From: Dolomedes plantarius
Lineage: Eukaryota > Arthropoda > Arachnida > Araneae > Dolomedidae
Direction: 5' to 3'
NCBI GenBank assembly: GCA_907164885.2
Contig: OU015499.1
Span: 157,321,925-157,385,924 of the forward strand
DNA length: 64,000 bases
Every line of letters starts with the position of its first letter. The stretch's first letter is position 1. Below the pieces are notes generated by a model, which was not told the origin of the DNA, searched no databases, and saw only the letters and a program-made list of their open reading frames with translations. This document shows positions 36,823 to 47,694 of this stretch, piece after piece. The translations under genes and the position numbers were made by a program.

Positions 36823-36928
36823 TTTTAGGGATTATGTCTAAAAATAAAATATAATCCTAAAAATTTATATCTGAATAGAAAAAATAATAAATTTACAATT
36901 CAATTTACGCTATGAAATGAATCTTATC

Positions 36929-37310
36929 TTAATGGTCCAGGAATATGAAACACTTTGAAGGACGTCAATTACATACTGCGATTATATAATTCAATACATA
37001 TGTAATGTAATAGGCTGACGCAATACTGAATTTTATTTGCAAGTATTAGTATATGTAATGTGATGAAATATCAAAAATAAAACAAAACTAAATAGCCGAG
37101 CAAACCTCCTAATTTTTTTAATGGTCCAGGATTATGAAAGCACTTTGAAGGGCGTCAATTGCATAATGCGATTACATAATTCAATACATATGTAATGTAA
37201 TTAGCTGATGCAATACTGAATTTTAGTTGCAAATCAGTATCAGTATATGTAATAGGATGAAATATCAAAAAACTAAATAGCCGATCAAACCTATTAATTT
37301 TTTTTATTAG
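36929..37310. repeat. Tandem dimer of about 190 bp, copy A
   Basis: TTAATGGTCCAGGAATATGA and the following about 190 bp, through AACTAAATAGCCGAKCAAAC, occur twice in a row with moderate divergence. The same dimer is present in copy B (58160-58540). It lies in the presumed intron upstream of the zinc-finger exon. Confidence 0.85.
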
Positions 37311-37416
37311 TAACTTCGTCAATTATATTCTAATTTCATTGAAATTTTCATAGACTCACTCAGACCTGTTTTTGTGCGGTATATGTATATATATATATAT
37401 ATGTATAATTTAATTT

Positions 37417-37436
37417 CTTTATCCTGTTTTTACAGG
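37417..37436 (+). promoter_or_regulatory. Splice acceptor of the zinc-finger coding exon, A
   Basis: TTCTTTATCCTGTTTTTACAG is a strong polypyrimidine tract with AG, identical in copy B (58647-58666). In-frame stop TAA occurs between it and the ATG at 37552, so the exon starts with 5' untranslated sequence. Confidence 0.6.
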
Positions 37437-37551
37437 TGCTCGGTACAGATTGTCAGATGCACTAGTAGAATTTTTGAGGTGTTCATAAATTGTGAAGTTC
37501 AACGTATTGCTAGCAGTTAGTTTTCTCAGCATCGTGTACAGAAACATCGGC

Positions 37552-38580
37552 ATGCCAAAAAAGAATATGTGCATTTCCAGTCTAAAAGAACCTTCCAACG
37601 AGAGCCATTCCTGCAAGCTAAACCCTACTAAAGAGGAAGATGAATTCTCTCTATGTGACACACGTAGAATTAGTGTAGATATAAAAAGTTCCAGTGCACA
37701 GATTCTTTCTCCCACCGAAGAAATTTTTGAATGTAATTTATGTGACAGACTTACACAGTTGACCTCCTTAAATACGCATCATTCGTACCACATTGCTGAT
37801 AATACTCCCTGTACCCACAGAGGACAGAACTCCGCATGTTCTGTATGTGAGGAAAGATTTGCTGTACAGAATAATTTAAGAAGACATCTCCGCACCCATA
37901 CAGGGGAGAAGCCTTACGCCTGTAGTGTATGTGAGAAAAGGTTTTCTGTAAAGGGTAATTTAAATAGACATCTTCGCACCCATACAGGAAAGAAACCTTT
38001 CGCTTGCACTGTATGTGGCAAAGTATTTTCTATACAGAATCATTTAAAAACACATCTCCACATACACACAGGAGAGAAACCTTACGCTTGCACTGTCTGT
38101 AGAAAAGGATTTTCTCATCAGAGTCATTTAGAAATTCATCACCGCACCCACACAGGTGAGAAACCTTTCGCCTGCACTGTGTGTGAGAAAAGATTTCCTG
38201 TACAGAGTAATTTAATAAGACATCTTCGCACCCACACAGGAGAGACACCTTTCGCCTGCACTGTATGTGAGAAGAAATTTCCTGTGCAGAGTGCTTTAAA
38301 AACACATCTCCATTCACACACAGGAGAGAAACCTTTCGCCTGTAGTGTATGTGGGAAAAGATTTTCTGTACGGGGTGATTTAACTAGACATCTCCGTACC
38401 CACACAGGTGAGAAACCTTACGCGTGCACTATTTGTGAGAAAAGTTTTTCTCGGCAGGATGATTTAAAAACACATCTTCGCACCCATACAGGAGAGAAAC
38501 GTTTCGCTTGTTCTGAGTGTGAGAAAAGATTTTCTCAACATGCCCATTTAAAACGACATCTCCGCACCCACACAGGATAA
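37552..38580 (+). CDS. C2H2 zinc-finger protein, 10 fingers (copy A)
   Basis: Probable nuclear DNA-binding protein of 342 aa. The start is ATG at 37552 (MPKKNMCISSLKEP), the first ATG after an in-frame stop. The preceding GTG-led frame is ignored. Residues 1-58 are a short, Ser/Glu-rich head without a KRAB, BTB or ZAD domain. Finger 1 (residues 61-80) is damaged: it lost a codon and the usual Phe compared with copy B. Nine canonical fingers follow from residue 96 at 28-residue intervals, joined by THTGEKPF/YAC linkers, and the protein ends right after finger 10. The tract after the stop (38581-38830) still holds finger remnants in broken frame, so the ancestor was longer. The gene is a paralogue of 58782-60908. 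Target sequence and role are unknown. Family members usually repress or activate transcription. Confidence 0.9.
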   Translation: MPKKNMCISSLKEPSNESHSCKLNPTKEEDEFSLCDTRRISVDIKSSSAQILSPTEEIFECNLCDRLTQLTSLNTHHSYHIADNTPCTHRGQNSACSVCEERFAVQNNLRRHLRTHTGEKPYACSVCEKRFSVKGNLNRHLRTHTGKKPFACTVCGKVFSIQNHLKTHLHIHTGEKPYACTVCRKGFSHQSHLEIHHRTHTGEKPFACTVCEKRFPVQSNLIRHLRTHTGETPFACTVCEKKFPVQSALKTHLHSHTGEKPFACSVCGKRFSVRGDLTRHLRTHTGEKPYACTICEKSFSRQDDLKTHLRTHTGEKRFACSECEKRFSQHAHLKRHLRTHTG

Positions 38581-39178
38581 AATCTTTCGCCTACATTGTA
38601 TGTGAGGAAAGGTTTTCTGTACAGTGTTATGTAAAGAGACATCTCCGCACTTATACAGGATAGAAATATTTCGCCTAAACTGTATGTGAGAAAAAGTTTT
38701 CTATAGACGGGAATCTCAAAGCGCATCTCCGTAGCCATGGAGGAAAAACTTTTGGTCTGCACTAAATGTCAGAAAAGGTTTCCTGAACTCGATCATGTAA
38801 AAAAATGGTCGTACCCACATAAAAGAAAAATCTTTCGTCCTCACTGTCTAAGAGAAAAGATATCTTTCCAGTGTGCAAACGCATCTCCCTATCCTCTCAG
38901 AGATGTAACCCACTTTCTACTATCGTATGAAACGTATTTTTTGGCTTACCGTTTGGAAAATTATCTTTGAAAATCGAATTGAAACTCAGGTTTGACGTTG
39001 TTTATTTAAAGGCGTTTTCGCATGTAATTATCTTTTGGAGTTAATTTAGTGTTTTATGACATCTTTCTTTTGATATTATATTTAATATCAAAAGAATGTA
39101 TTAATGCACTATCAGTGTCGACCCATGATCCTTGATGTGATGCTTACCTACCCAAGTAATTGAAGTAAATAAACTCGT
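38581..39178 (+). other. 3' region of zinc-finger gene A with dead fingers and poly(A) signal
   Basis: After the TAA, two to three decayed finger units follow (TATGTGAGGAAAGGTTTTCT, ATCTCCGCACTTATACAGGA). A one-base loss in the linker (ACAGGATAAAATCTTTCG instead of ACAGGAGAGAAACCTTTC) made the stop, and both copies share it. Copy A has one 84-bp unit more than B here. AATAAA at 39168-39173 is a plausible polyadenylation signal. Confidence 0.6.
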
Positions 39179-39640
39179 CATACCTGTATACACTGCCAGA
39201 AAGGGTGTCATGAAATGCAACTTATGCAATACTTCTGGTTTTTGTTTTTCCTAATATTAAATTATAATTTCTAAGATTTAACTGTTTTTTTCTAGATCTG
39301 CTGTGTTCTGTAAACGGGAAATAAATATGTATAATGATATATATAAATAATTATTTTATGGCTTCATATCGAGTCTGAATTTATTTTCGCTTTTGTCTCT
39401 CATTAAATTAGTTCTACGAAATTTAGCTTTTATTACAAGGGTTTTTCAAATGTGAAGTCAAAGTAATATTTAACGCATGGAACATCTAATTATACTTTTA
39501 TATCAAATATCGTCTCAAATTTTTATGTATGACATATATCATTTTAATTTGGAACTCAACTCTTCAAAAATGTTTTATAAATTACACCATGTCTTGACTG
39601 TTGAATAATGGACTATTTTCTGGGTCTTTCAAGATTCGTG

Positions 39641-40140
39641 GGTCATTTCAAAAGTAATGTACAAGATGGCACCATTTCGCCCAGTATGATGCATAAAAAA
39701 TTTCGCCATTCGCAGTTCATGACTAGAGGAATATTCACGTGTCTGAAAGTTTTCTGACTTGTTTTGTTCTGAAGTGAGAAATTTTTGAAATTGACTCGGC
39801 ATGTGTTTCTGGTAATGTGAGTGTAAAAGATCAAAGATCATACATAAAGCTTGAAAGTTTGTGCTCGGTGGATTCCTCACTGCAAAACGGAAACGCACTG
39901 TTGTTGAAACCTTTGCACAGTCAACTTTTTTCCACCTTAGAACAACCTACTTCAGCCATTACCCGAGTCATTAGAGGACTCAACAAAAGCAGCATACTGC
40001 AAGTTATAAATAATCTGCCTATATGTTGGGACTCTCCTATTGAGAAGAAGGTTGACTATATACGACTGTCGAGAGAAAAAGTCAAAAATCAAATGGGTAT
40101 AAATAAAACTAATTTAGTGTGCATTACTTCTGAAATGACC
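39641..40140 (+). mobile_element. mariner-derived MITE, copy A
   Basis: The ends are GGTCATTTCAAAAGTAATGT and, inverted, GGTCATTTCAGAAGTAATGC (22 bp, two differences). The 500-bp interior retains scraps of mariner coding sequence (DQRSYIKLESLCSVD and TRVIRGLNKSSILQVINN) but no catalytic blocks. The same element stands at the homologous place in copy B (61884-62410), and a worn relative at 2268. Confidence 0.8.
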
Positions 40141-41529
40141 TGCGTATTTTGACAGGAATTGGGATCATCTGCTTTCAATCTGAAAGTGGCACCGGTAATC
40201 AGAGAGGAAACCTTTAGAAGTGACGTTTGGCATTATAAGATGACGTCTCATTGGTATTTAAATCAAGATTTTTTGAATTTGTTTAACAAATTTTCTGGGC
40301 AGCTAACATTTGCGATAAATTTTGTGCCTTAATCAAATTCAATTTAATCTTGTACGCGACTATACAAGTGTATCTAAAATTCGTAAGAATGTGGAAGTAT
40401 CAGAAAATTGATTTTGCTAAAACTCCGTGTCTAAGGGAAAATACTATCTCCTTTTGAGAAATTTCAAAATTATAAGAGTATCATTTCGAACTTCGTAAGC
40501 ACGTTTGTGGATAAAACTTCTGTGATTGTAAAAGTTTTAAATGACTGTTTTTTAAAAAAACCATGCAAACAAAAGGTGAATATTCGGTATAAAGAAGAGA
40601 AATTGACGAAATTTTGGTGAACTAGAAGATGATTCAATAATAGAGTTTTAATTTCGCAATTTGTGGGGAGTTTATTTTTTTCAGAGTCAAAGATTTTTAG
40701 CAAACCATTAAGGTAGGGATTTCCTCTTTTAGATTCTCTCCAACCACTGGCATGGTTTAGTATTCGGGACGCTGACATGTTTTGCGTGGGAGTGTCAGTA
40801 CCTATTACGTCATGTAGACTGCAGACAATATGACATTCGGCTCGTAAAGTATGGAAAAAGTAAATCAGAATCACTGGAAAAATTAAATGAAAGGTAAATG
40901 TGCGGAGAGCATGGCTCGGTTGAATTTTAGAAAAAACATTTTACTTTCGGAGGCTCCAAATGTAGGTGCGGTCGAATGTGAGGGGTTTGGTTCACGACTT
41001 CTGAATCGTTTATCCCGCCGAAGTGATCTGATAAATGCCAGAAGCGACAGTTTGATCTCCTGTTCTCAGAGACGGTCATAAATAATCGTAGTGAAAAAAT
41101 TTCGCCACTTGAAAGAAAATGAACTTGCTGCGGTTACGTGGACCCAGGTTTTTTCTCCCCAGGTTTATCGGTTATTGCCAAGGAAACGAATGAGATGACA
41201 ACGACCATCTTTAATTTCAGTGCCCAGATGAAGCTGCTACTTGAACGTTAATTTGATGTTTTTCTTAATAGATTTCCCTGGACTTATAATTCGAGCGATA
41301 ACACCGCCAATCTAGCTAATGAAAATATGAATATTGGCTAGGAATCGTAAGCAAGTACTTGATCTAGCTACAGACAATAATGGGACGACGAGCTGTACGT
41401 TGAATAGGTATAGTGTTGAAAATTTCCTTTCTATTGTTAACTGCAGGTGTGTATTTCTCCCCACTTGTCTCTTGTAAACACCGCCTTTTCTTAGGATAAA
41501 CCATTACCGCATTTCCCATCGGCAGGAAG
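40141..41529. other. Right end of copy A and start of spacer, no gene
   Basis: No family recognised. Homology with copy B runs to 41157 (GACCCAGGTTTTTTCTC) and then stops abruptly. 41158-41529 is spacer sequence found once in the window. Confidence 0.6.
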
Positions 41530-41532
41530 TAA

Positions 41533-41718
41533 GGGCCTGTTCACATAGGAGTCCGTTGCGTAGCGTTAAGAAAAAGATGACGTTGAGACGAAAATAAACC
41601 AATCATAGGCGTTAAAAATTTCATTGCTAATCATTTGGAGGCCTATGATTGGTTTATTTTCGCCTCAACGTCATCTTTTCCTTAACGCAACGCAACGGAC
41701 TCCTATGTGAACAGGCCC
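41533..41718. mobile_element. Harbinger-type MITE
   Basis: The 186-bp element has about 78-bp TIRs starting GGGCCTGTTCACATAGGAGT and running to AAACCAATCATAGGC, with few differences and a short central loop. It is flanked by TAA on both sides (41530-32 and 41719-21), the 3-bp target duplication of PIF/Harbinger elements. It lies in the spacer between the two large copies. Confidence 0.9.
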
Positions 41719-42076
41719 TAACACCTGTTCGACTTTCGAAGGAGACCTGGGGTTACCAAAATTCCACATCCTCATTCAACGCCAGTTACTCCGCCAAGGA
41801 AGCGAAGCCTTGTGAATGGTCAGATTATTCTATGACGTCACATTCTCTCTCGCATGCAGTATTGCACATTATTTACTAAATACATGAAACACCACATATT
41901 TCTTATTCAAATCTGTCTACGTTTTATCAGTTAAATCATTATTTTAATGATGTATGTCTGAAATGTACCTTTTATCAACTCTGTTAATAGGAAAAAGGGC
42001 GAACTATATCGCAATGGCGGAATCATACTGTTCTAGCTTTTTACCTGTATTCGGGTTAGGTATTCCCCGAGTATAC

Positions 42077-42720
42077 TAGAAGTAACAACAAATGAAAATG
42101 AAAATTAAAATTGAAACACAGCTATCAACAGTTCAGGCTTCAAAAACAGATACCGACACTTTACCCTGTATTACGGGCTGTTTTCCAAAAATTGTTAATA
42201 GTGTTTCCTTCCTCATATTTAGTTGAACGTGGGTTCAGTCCGGTTACAAATCTATTAACTGAAATCAGAAACCAAATGCAAATTGCTAATCGCTGTGTTT
42301 TAAGAATTCTGTTGAGTAACATGGAGCCTAATATAAATTAACTGATTGGTGTGGACGAAGTTCATCCTTCTCATTAGCTTTACTGGTATTTGTAATTTTT
42401 ACTAAATTGAATATTTTCCTTTGTTATCTTAATTTTTTGTGTATAATGTGAATGTAAATATGGTTGATTTTAATAAATAATTTCAAGCTTGAAGTTATCT
42501 TATTTACAAAAAGCTACAGGTTTACTATTTTCTATGACACAGGAATAAATATAGATACATAAAAGGACGACAATTTGTGATTGTATCTCTGTATGCTCGC
42601 ATAGGAAGGTAAATTTCAAGTGGAGGGGTGGTGAGTCATTTTTTTTCTCTTAAAAGTGGGCAGTAGGCTAAATAAGTTTGGGACCCCCTGGCTCAGTGGA
42701 ATGAAATTTTTATAAAATCA
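42077..42720 (+). pseudogene. hAT transposase C-terminal fragment and element end, copy B
   Basis: The 42111-42341 frame reads FRLQKQIPTLYPVLRAVFQK, then LLIVFPSSYLVERGFSPVTN, the hAT dimerisation block, matching 19087-19311 nearly throughout. Everything upstream of it in the full relic at 17380 is missing, cut by the duplication breakpoint. The element end GGGACCCCCTGGCTCAGTGG is near 42685. Confidence 0.85.
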
Positions 42721-42841
42721 TCTTCTCTTATCCTGTACCAAATTGCATTCCTCAATGACTTGTGCTAGTGTAAGATGTTTTGCATTTTAGATTTCAGGAT
42801 GTGAAGCGAGATAACATTCTTCAGTGTAGAACATTAATATA

Positions 42842-44234
42842 CACTCATGGACAAAAAAATTAGCGCACCAAGAAGGAGTCGTCAAAATGAAAGGAAATTT
42901 TACATACGTAATGATTACTTTGATATAAGTAAATGATAAGAAAATCAAAGGAAAAGGATAATTTATTTCAGAGAAAAAGGCAAAAGAACGGAGCAGTTAA
43001 TACTCCGTTAGACCCCCTCTAGCGCGAATGCACGATGCGATACGATCGGGCATTGAGTCATACAAGTTCTGTAGGATGTCTTGAGACATTTCGTTCCATA
43101 TTTGCTGTAACCTTGTCTCTAGTTCGTTCAAACTCGTGGGATGCCTAACTCGTCGTCCCAAATGATCCCAGATATGCTCGATTGGAGATAAATCTGTGGA
43201 TCGGGCAGGCCATGGAAGGGTAGTAACAGTGCGGAGACAGTCTTGTGACACCCTTGCCGTATGAGGCCGAGCATTGTCTTGTTGAAAAATGGCTCCTGGG
43301 AGCCGTTGCATGAGTGGGAACACATGTGGTTGCAGGATTTCATGAACATACCGCAGGGCTGTCATGGTGCCACAGAACAATACTAGGGGTGACCGTGTAT
43401 TGTAGGCAATGGCACCCCTTACCATCACACCAGCTGTGGGAGCGATGTGTCGCTGTACAGCAAAGGCAGGATTGAAGCGTGCTCTCCACACACGAACACG
43501 ATTGTCATCACTGCCGAGATTGAATCTGGATTCGTCGCTAAAGACGACCTGGTTCCATTCCGCTGCAGTCCAGTTTCCTCGTGCGCGGCAAAACTCCGGC
43601 GTCGATGGGTGGGCATTAAGGGCAGCACACGTAATGGGCGCCGCGATACCAACTGTCCTTCAGCCAGGCGCCTTCGTATGGTTCGAGAAGACACAGAGGC
43701 CCCTAGTGAAGGTGTTACCTGTGCCTGGATGGCTGCCGATGAAGCAGTTCGCTGTACGCGTGCATTTCTTACGATGTGGCGGTCTTCTCGACGACTGGTC
43801 TGTCGAGGGCGTCCTGAGCCTGGTCTTCGTGTACATGACATCTCTCGGGTCCACTGGTCCCAACACCTCCTCACAACACAATCAGAGCGGCCTAATTGAC
43901 GAGCTACTCGCCTAACTGACCAGTTTCCATCATCCCGACGATTCTCCCCCTCTCAAACTGCGACAACTGCTTATATTGTCTTCGAACACGGCGTAATGGC
44001 ATGTCTATCTCAGCTCTTCCTTTGTAAATTATTCAGCACACTCAAACAAGCTTTGGTTACCTATTTTATACTCCACAGAGTACGATGTTCAACGCCCTCT
44101 ACCGGCTATACGTAATGCGCAATAACGCTGCATTTCTAATCATTTGCATATCTCCCCGACATGTACCTTCATTGCAATTTTCGTTACGATCCCGCATTTA
44201 TTTCTTGGTGCGCTAATTTTTTTGTCCATGAGTG
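42842..44234 (-). mobile_element. Tc1-family DNA transposon, copy 2
   Basis: TIRs start CACTCATGGACAAAAAAATT, and TA flanks both sides (42840-41 and 44235-36). The homologous site in copy A (around 19808) reads ATTAATATATTTTTCTGTG without the element. It is 1,393 bp and nearly identical to the element at 15858-17263. Confidence 0.95.
42997..44002 (-). pseudogene. Tc1 transposase, copy 2, broken
   Basis: The start is at 44002. It shares with copy 1 (16013-17031) the 7-nt loss after PTHRR (near 43598) that separates the HTH part from the DDE part. It also has a small deletion near 43920 (CTGACCAG against CTGACCACCCAG in copy 1), which breaks the HTH part, and a 9-nt in-frame loss near 43480. 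The DDE frame still holds FQQDNARPH and STDLSPIEHIW (SPD changed to STD) with the catalytic Glu. It is inactive. Confidence 0.92.
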
Positions 44235-44235
44235 T

Positions 44236-44881
44236 ATTTCTCTGTGTTGCCTAGCAGGACGTTTGTGACGTTGTCATACTTCGGTAGTGTATACATACAC
44301 CGTATATATTTATACTCACCAGTGGCAACGGTATCGCTTACGTGCATTGTTTATGTTGTTAATGTATTCAGTTCTCTGTAATCTGAGTAATTAAAAGAGA
44401 AAAATCTTTGCCGAAAAAATTCCGCAGCTTTTAGAATAGATTTGTACTGAAATAACACTGATCTTGGTGATAAAAAAATAAACAGTATTCAAGTAAGTGT
44501 AATTTACAGGTTATTTTTACTGTATCGTATGACAGAACAATTTTGTTAAGAAGCTGAAAATGACATATATGATTTCTACATTTTACGCTATGTTTTTGTT
44601 TGTGAAGCTAAATGTTCATGCAATAAGTATACCTATAAAATCGTTAAATACTGCATGTTCAGCTATGGCATGTTATTTTCAGCAAATTAGTAGATTATTA
44701 CTTTCTGGTCCATGTGGGCGTGCTATTAAAATATACGCTCAGCGGTTTCAAGAGATTGCTAAAAGTTGCCAATCTGATTTCGCTGATAATTTTATTTACA
44801 ATTTTTATACAAAACGTATAAAAATATCATCATACAAATCAGACATGCCGTGTTTAGCAATTTTCGTGGTTATGAGTTATA
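44236..44881 (+). pseudogene. Copy B of the unrecognised 21974 frame, interrupted
   Basis: From 44560 the frame follows the copy A frame at 21974 closely (MTYMISTFYAMFLFVKLNVH) until the pogo-like insertion at 44882. It resumes at 47695 with indels that break it. The empty 8-bp site GTATACAT (44289-44296) for the copy A element at 19872 is here. Confidence 0.4.
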
Positions 44882-47692
44882 GGGTCTGGTGTGGTAAAAT
44901 GGGTATAAAAATGAGGTTTTTGAAGTTTGCATTTGAATTGCAAAAAATCTTTTTTCGACATATGTATTCTAAAAAATATTATTTACATTACATTTCTTGG
45001 GAGTAAAATCAACCAATATTTAAGAATATTTATTGCAGTTTTAATATCATAGCGGTATATTTTATTAAAGCTGTCATTATACCCATTTTACCCCATCCCA
45101 TGTGGTAAAATGGGTAATGTTTAATATTGGCATAAAAAAAAAGATTTAAATGCTGAAAACTTTATTTATAGAATACTCAGTAATTGCTCATGACATAACA
45201 TTTGAAGTTTGATACATTTGGACACATTTTACTAATTAAATTTATAATGTCCACGATTATCGAACACTGGCTCGGGCAAAATTTTAATTATTTGTGAAAA
45301 TTCCACTTGATCAACATCATCTTTTTCTGGAAATGAATAAAAATTGCCCATTTCTGACTTTTTCAAATACTTGACCATTAGGAATTCATTGTCAGTTTTT
45401 TCAATTACTTGGCCAATGTATTCAGAAATAGACTCTTTGCTGAAATATTTTACTAACAACTAGTTTCCTACTGCAACACTTTTTATGGGCTCAATGGTTT
45501 TTTATGATGTAGGCATAAAGAAATCAGATCTTATCTCAATATTTTTCTTATTTGTTGATTTGGTTTCAGATTTTTTACTCTTCTTAGACAATCTATCTTT
45601 TTCCTCTTCTAATAATCGTTTTAAAACATCTGATTCAGTCAAAACTTCTAAAGTTTTCGCCTGCACTAGTTTTCTTCTATTCGAATTATCTATGGCATTT
45701 TTAGTTAGTTGCGATTGTAGTGGCGAAAGAGTGCAAGTATTGCTTTTTTTAAATCTGTAAATCAATGTATTTGAAATATTGGTTTTCAGTTGGTACATGT
45801 TGGTCATTTTTTTCAATTTTATTATTTTGTGATGTGCAATCATCAATCTGATTTTCTTCTGAAAATATAGAAGTAGATACAGTGTTTTCTGGAAGTAAAT
45901 TTTGATGAAATGAACAGGGCAAACTAAAATCTGGAGCAATTGGTAAACTTTCTAATTTTCACTTGGTACATTTCTTTTTTTTTCTACCTCTCTATCAATT
46001 GGAAACAGTCCAGAACCTTGAAATCCATTTAACACATTCTTTCCAGGCATACTTTCAAACAATTGTTTAAGAAAAAAAGGGAAAACATTTTTTGATACAT
46101 TTTGCTACCTATTTTCATGGAACCACTTTTTAAAAATATTTTTCCATACTAATTTACAAGGAGCAAAAACTCCGGCATTTAATGGCTGAAGTGCATGACT
46201 AGTATGCGGCGATAACCATAAAATTATTATGTTGTTATCTAAAGCCATTTAAATTGTTCCATATGTCTTAAGGCTTCCTTGGTCATCATAAATGAGTAAA
46301 ACTGGCTTTTTTAAGCTTGAAACATGCAAAATAAAGTGATTCATCCATGACTCACACACATTGTCATGTATCCAACAAGATTCAGTACAGCTGTAAAAAG
46401 CTCCTGCTGGACCACCCTTAGTCCAGGATTCATATAAGTGCAGTCCTTTCTAGATTGAGAATGGTGGCATATATTCATTAGAAGATGCACAAAAGAGTAC
46501 ACTAAACATTATTTTGCCCCCAGTTGGTAATTTCATATAATTTGTGTGAGTTGATTTTGGCACAAATACAGATGTATGTCTGGGATCTGTTCCTAGTCCA
46601 ACTTCGTCCAAGTTAAAAATTCTCTCTGGGGAATTTTCAAGGCCATTCACTTTAATTGTATTTTCATAGGTGTCAAAAAAAAAAATTTACAACTGGCAAT
46701 GATAAATTTTGAGAATGAGCTTTTGTTAGAATTTCTGCTTTCCTTTTTCGTAATTCTTTAGCCCACCCTTTTTCAAAATTTCTGACCTAATCAGGGTCTG
46801 GATTCTTATTTCCAAAAGGATTTTTTCGGTCCTTTGAAAAACTAAAGTAAGTGCGAACAAGTTGTATTACGTCATTTTGGTCAAATGGATGCCCACATCA
46901 TGACAAAAATTGTAGAGCTTTGACAATACATTTTTCTTCTGCATCTGTGAGTCATGATTTTCAACCTGACATTCTATGAGTTGGCTTTTGCACCACCCTT
47001 CTTCTTAGGGTTTCATAGGGTATGCCAAATTCTTTAGCTGCACGGTAAATGGATTTTCCCTTCTCCACTTCAAACAGAGTTCCAAAGTGGCAAAAGTTCC
47101 AAAGTGGCATTAGAAAAAGTTTTGGTTTGTTTCTTATGTAAGTTTTTGGCATTTTAGTTGGATATCTACAACAAAAGAACAACATATTTATTAAATGTCA
47201 TAATACAAATTGTTTTTTAAATTTTATAATTTCAAAATAAGTAAAAAATTATTCTTTTTAATTTTGAGAATGCATGAGTTTCATATTGTAAGTTAAGCCT
47301 AAAAGTATACCCATTTTATCCCACATTACTAAAAATCTTATAAAAAATAAAATAATGCAAAATTTACTTACCTTTAAACATAAATCCTTTTCTGGAGGCT
47401 TAAAAAATCTTTTTAAATAGAAAAAAAAAAGATTAATTCAAAAAATATTTTGTGAAAAACAGAAGTTTAATAGAAGCCCAAAAACATGTTCTCAAACATT
47501 AACAACAAATATGCCTGATTTTAGGGATTGGAGTGATGCTACTCAAAAATTTTTTTATGAAAAATAAGCAATGCTGTCAGAAGAACAAAATAGTAAAAAA
47601 AAATCACTTTGAGTAAATTATTTTTCAAGTTATGAACATTTAAAAAATTATACCCATTTTCCTCCACCTACCCATTTTACCCCACCAGACCC
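44882..47692 (-). mobile_element. pogo-like (jerky/CENP-B type) transposon
   Basis: TIRs of 24 bp, GGGTCTGGTGNGGTAAAATG plus GGTA, with one difference, are flanked by TA (44880-81 and 47693-94). The uninterrupted site is at 22294 in copy A. The 2,811-bp element repeats the TIR motif GTGGTAAAATGGGTA subterminally (about 45078-45116 inverted pair, 47308-47333, 47650-47690). The decayed transposase is on the minus strand. Confidence 0.93.
45232..47152 (-). pseudogene. pogo-like transposase, decayed
   Basis: The minus-strand start is ATG at 47152 (MPKTYIRNKPKLF), leading to a psq-type HTH (KGKSIYRAAKEFGIPYETLR). Next is a Tc5-type HTH region (LQFLS-CGHPFDQNDVIQLV to FEKGWAKELRKRKAEIL). The first catalytic Asp lies in RIFNLDEVGLGTD (46450-46650) and the second in PVLLIYDDQGS near 46290. 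The third position reads LQPLN, an Asn in place of Asp (near 46185). The C-terminal part follows (GKNVLNGFQGSGLFPIDRE near 46030, then 45232-45459). Several stops and frameshifts break it. Confidence 0.85.
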
Positions 47693-47694
47693 TA

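Larger units (their letters stand above)
19052..41157. repeat. Large direct segmental duplication, copy A
   Basis: It aligns in the same order and orientation with 42077-63423. Matching landmarks include AGAAGTAACAACAAATGAAA at the left, the TATATATATAAAACGCGTAG stretch (34260 and 55801), the zinc-finger genes and GACCCAGGTTTTTTCTC at the right. Spot checks show a few percent substitutions. Copy A carries four insertions absent from B and lacks two insertions found in B. Confidence 0.95.

Noticed and set aside
37900..38570. Regular 84-bp repeats that might suggest a CRISPR array
   Set aside because: The repeats are coding, have no unique spacers and translate to canonical C2H2 fingers in an AT-rich eukaryotic setting.
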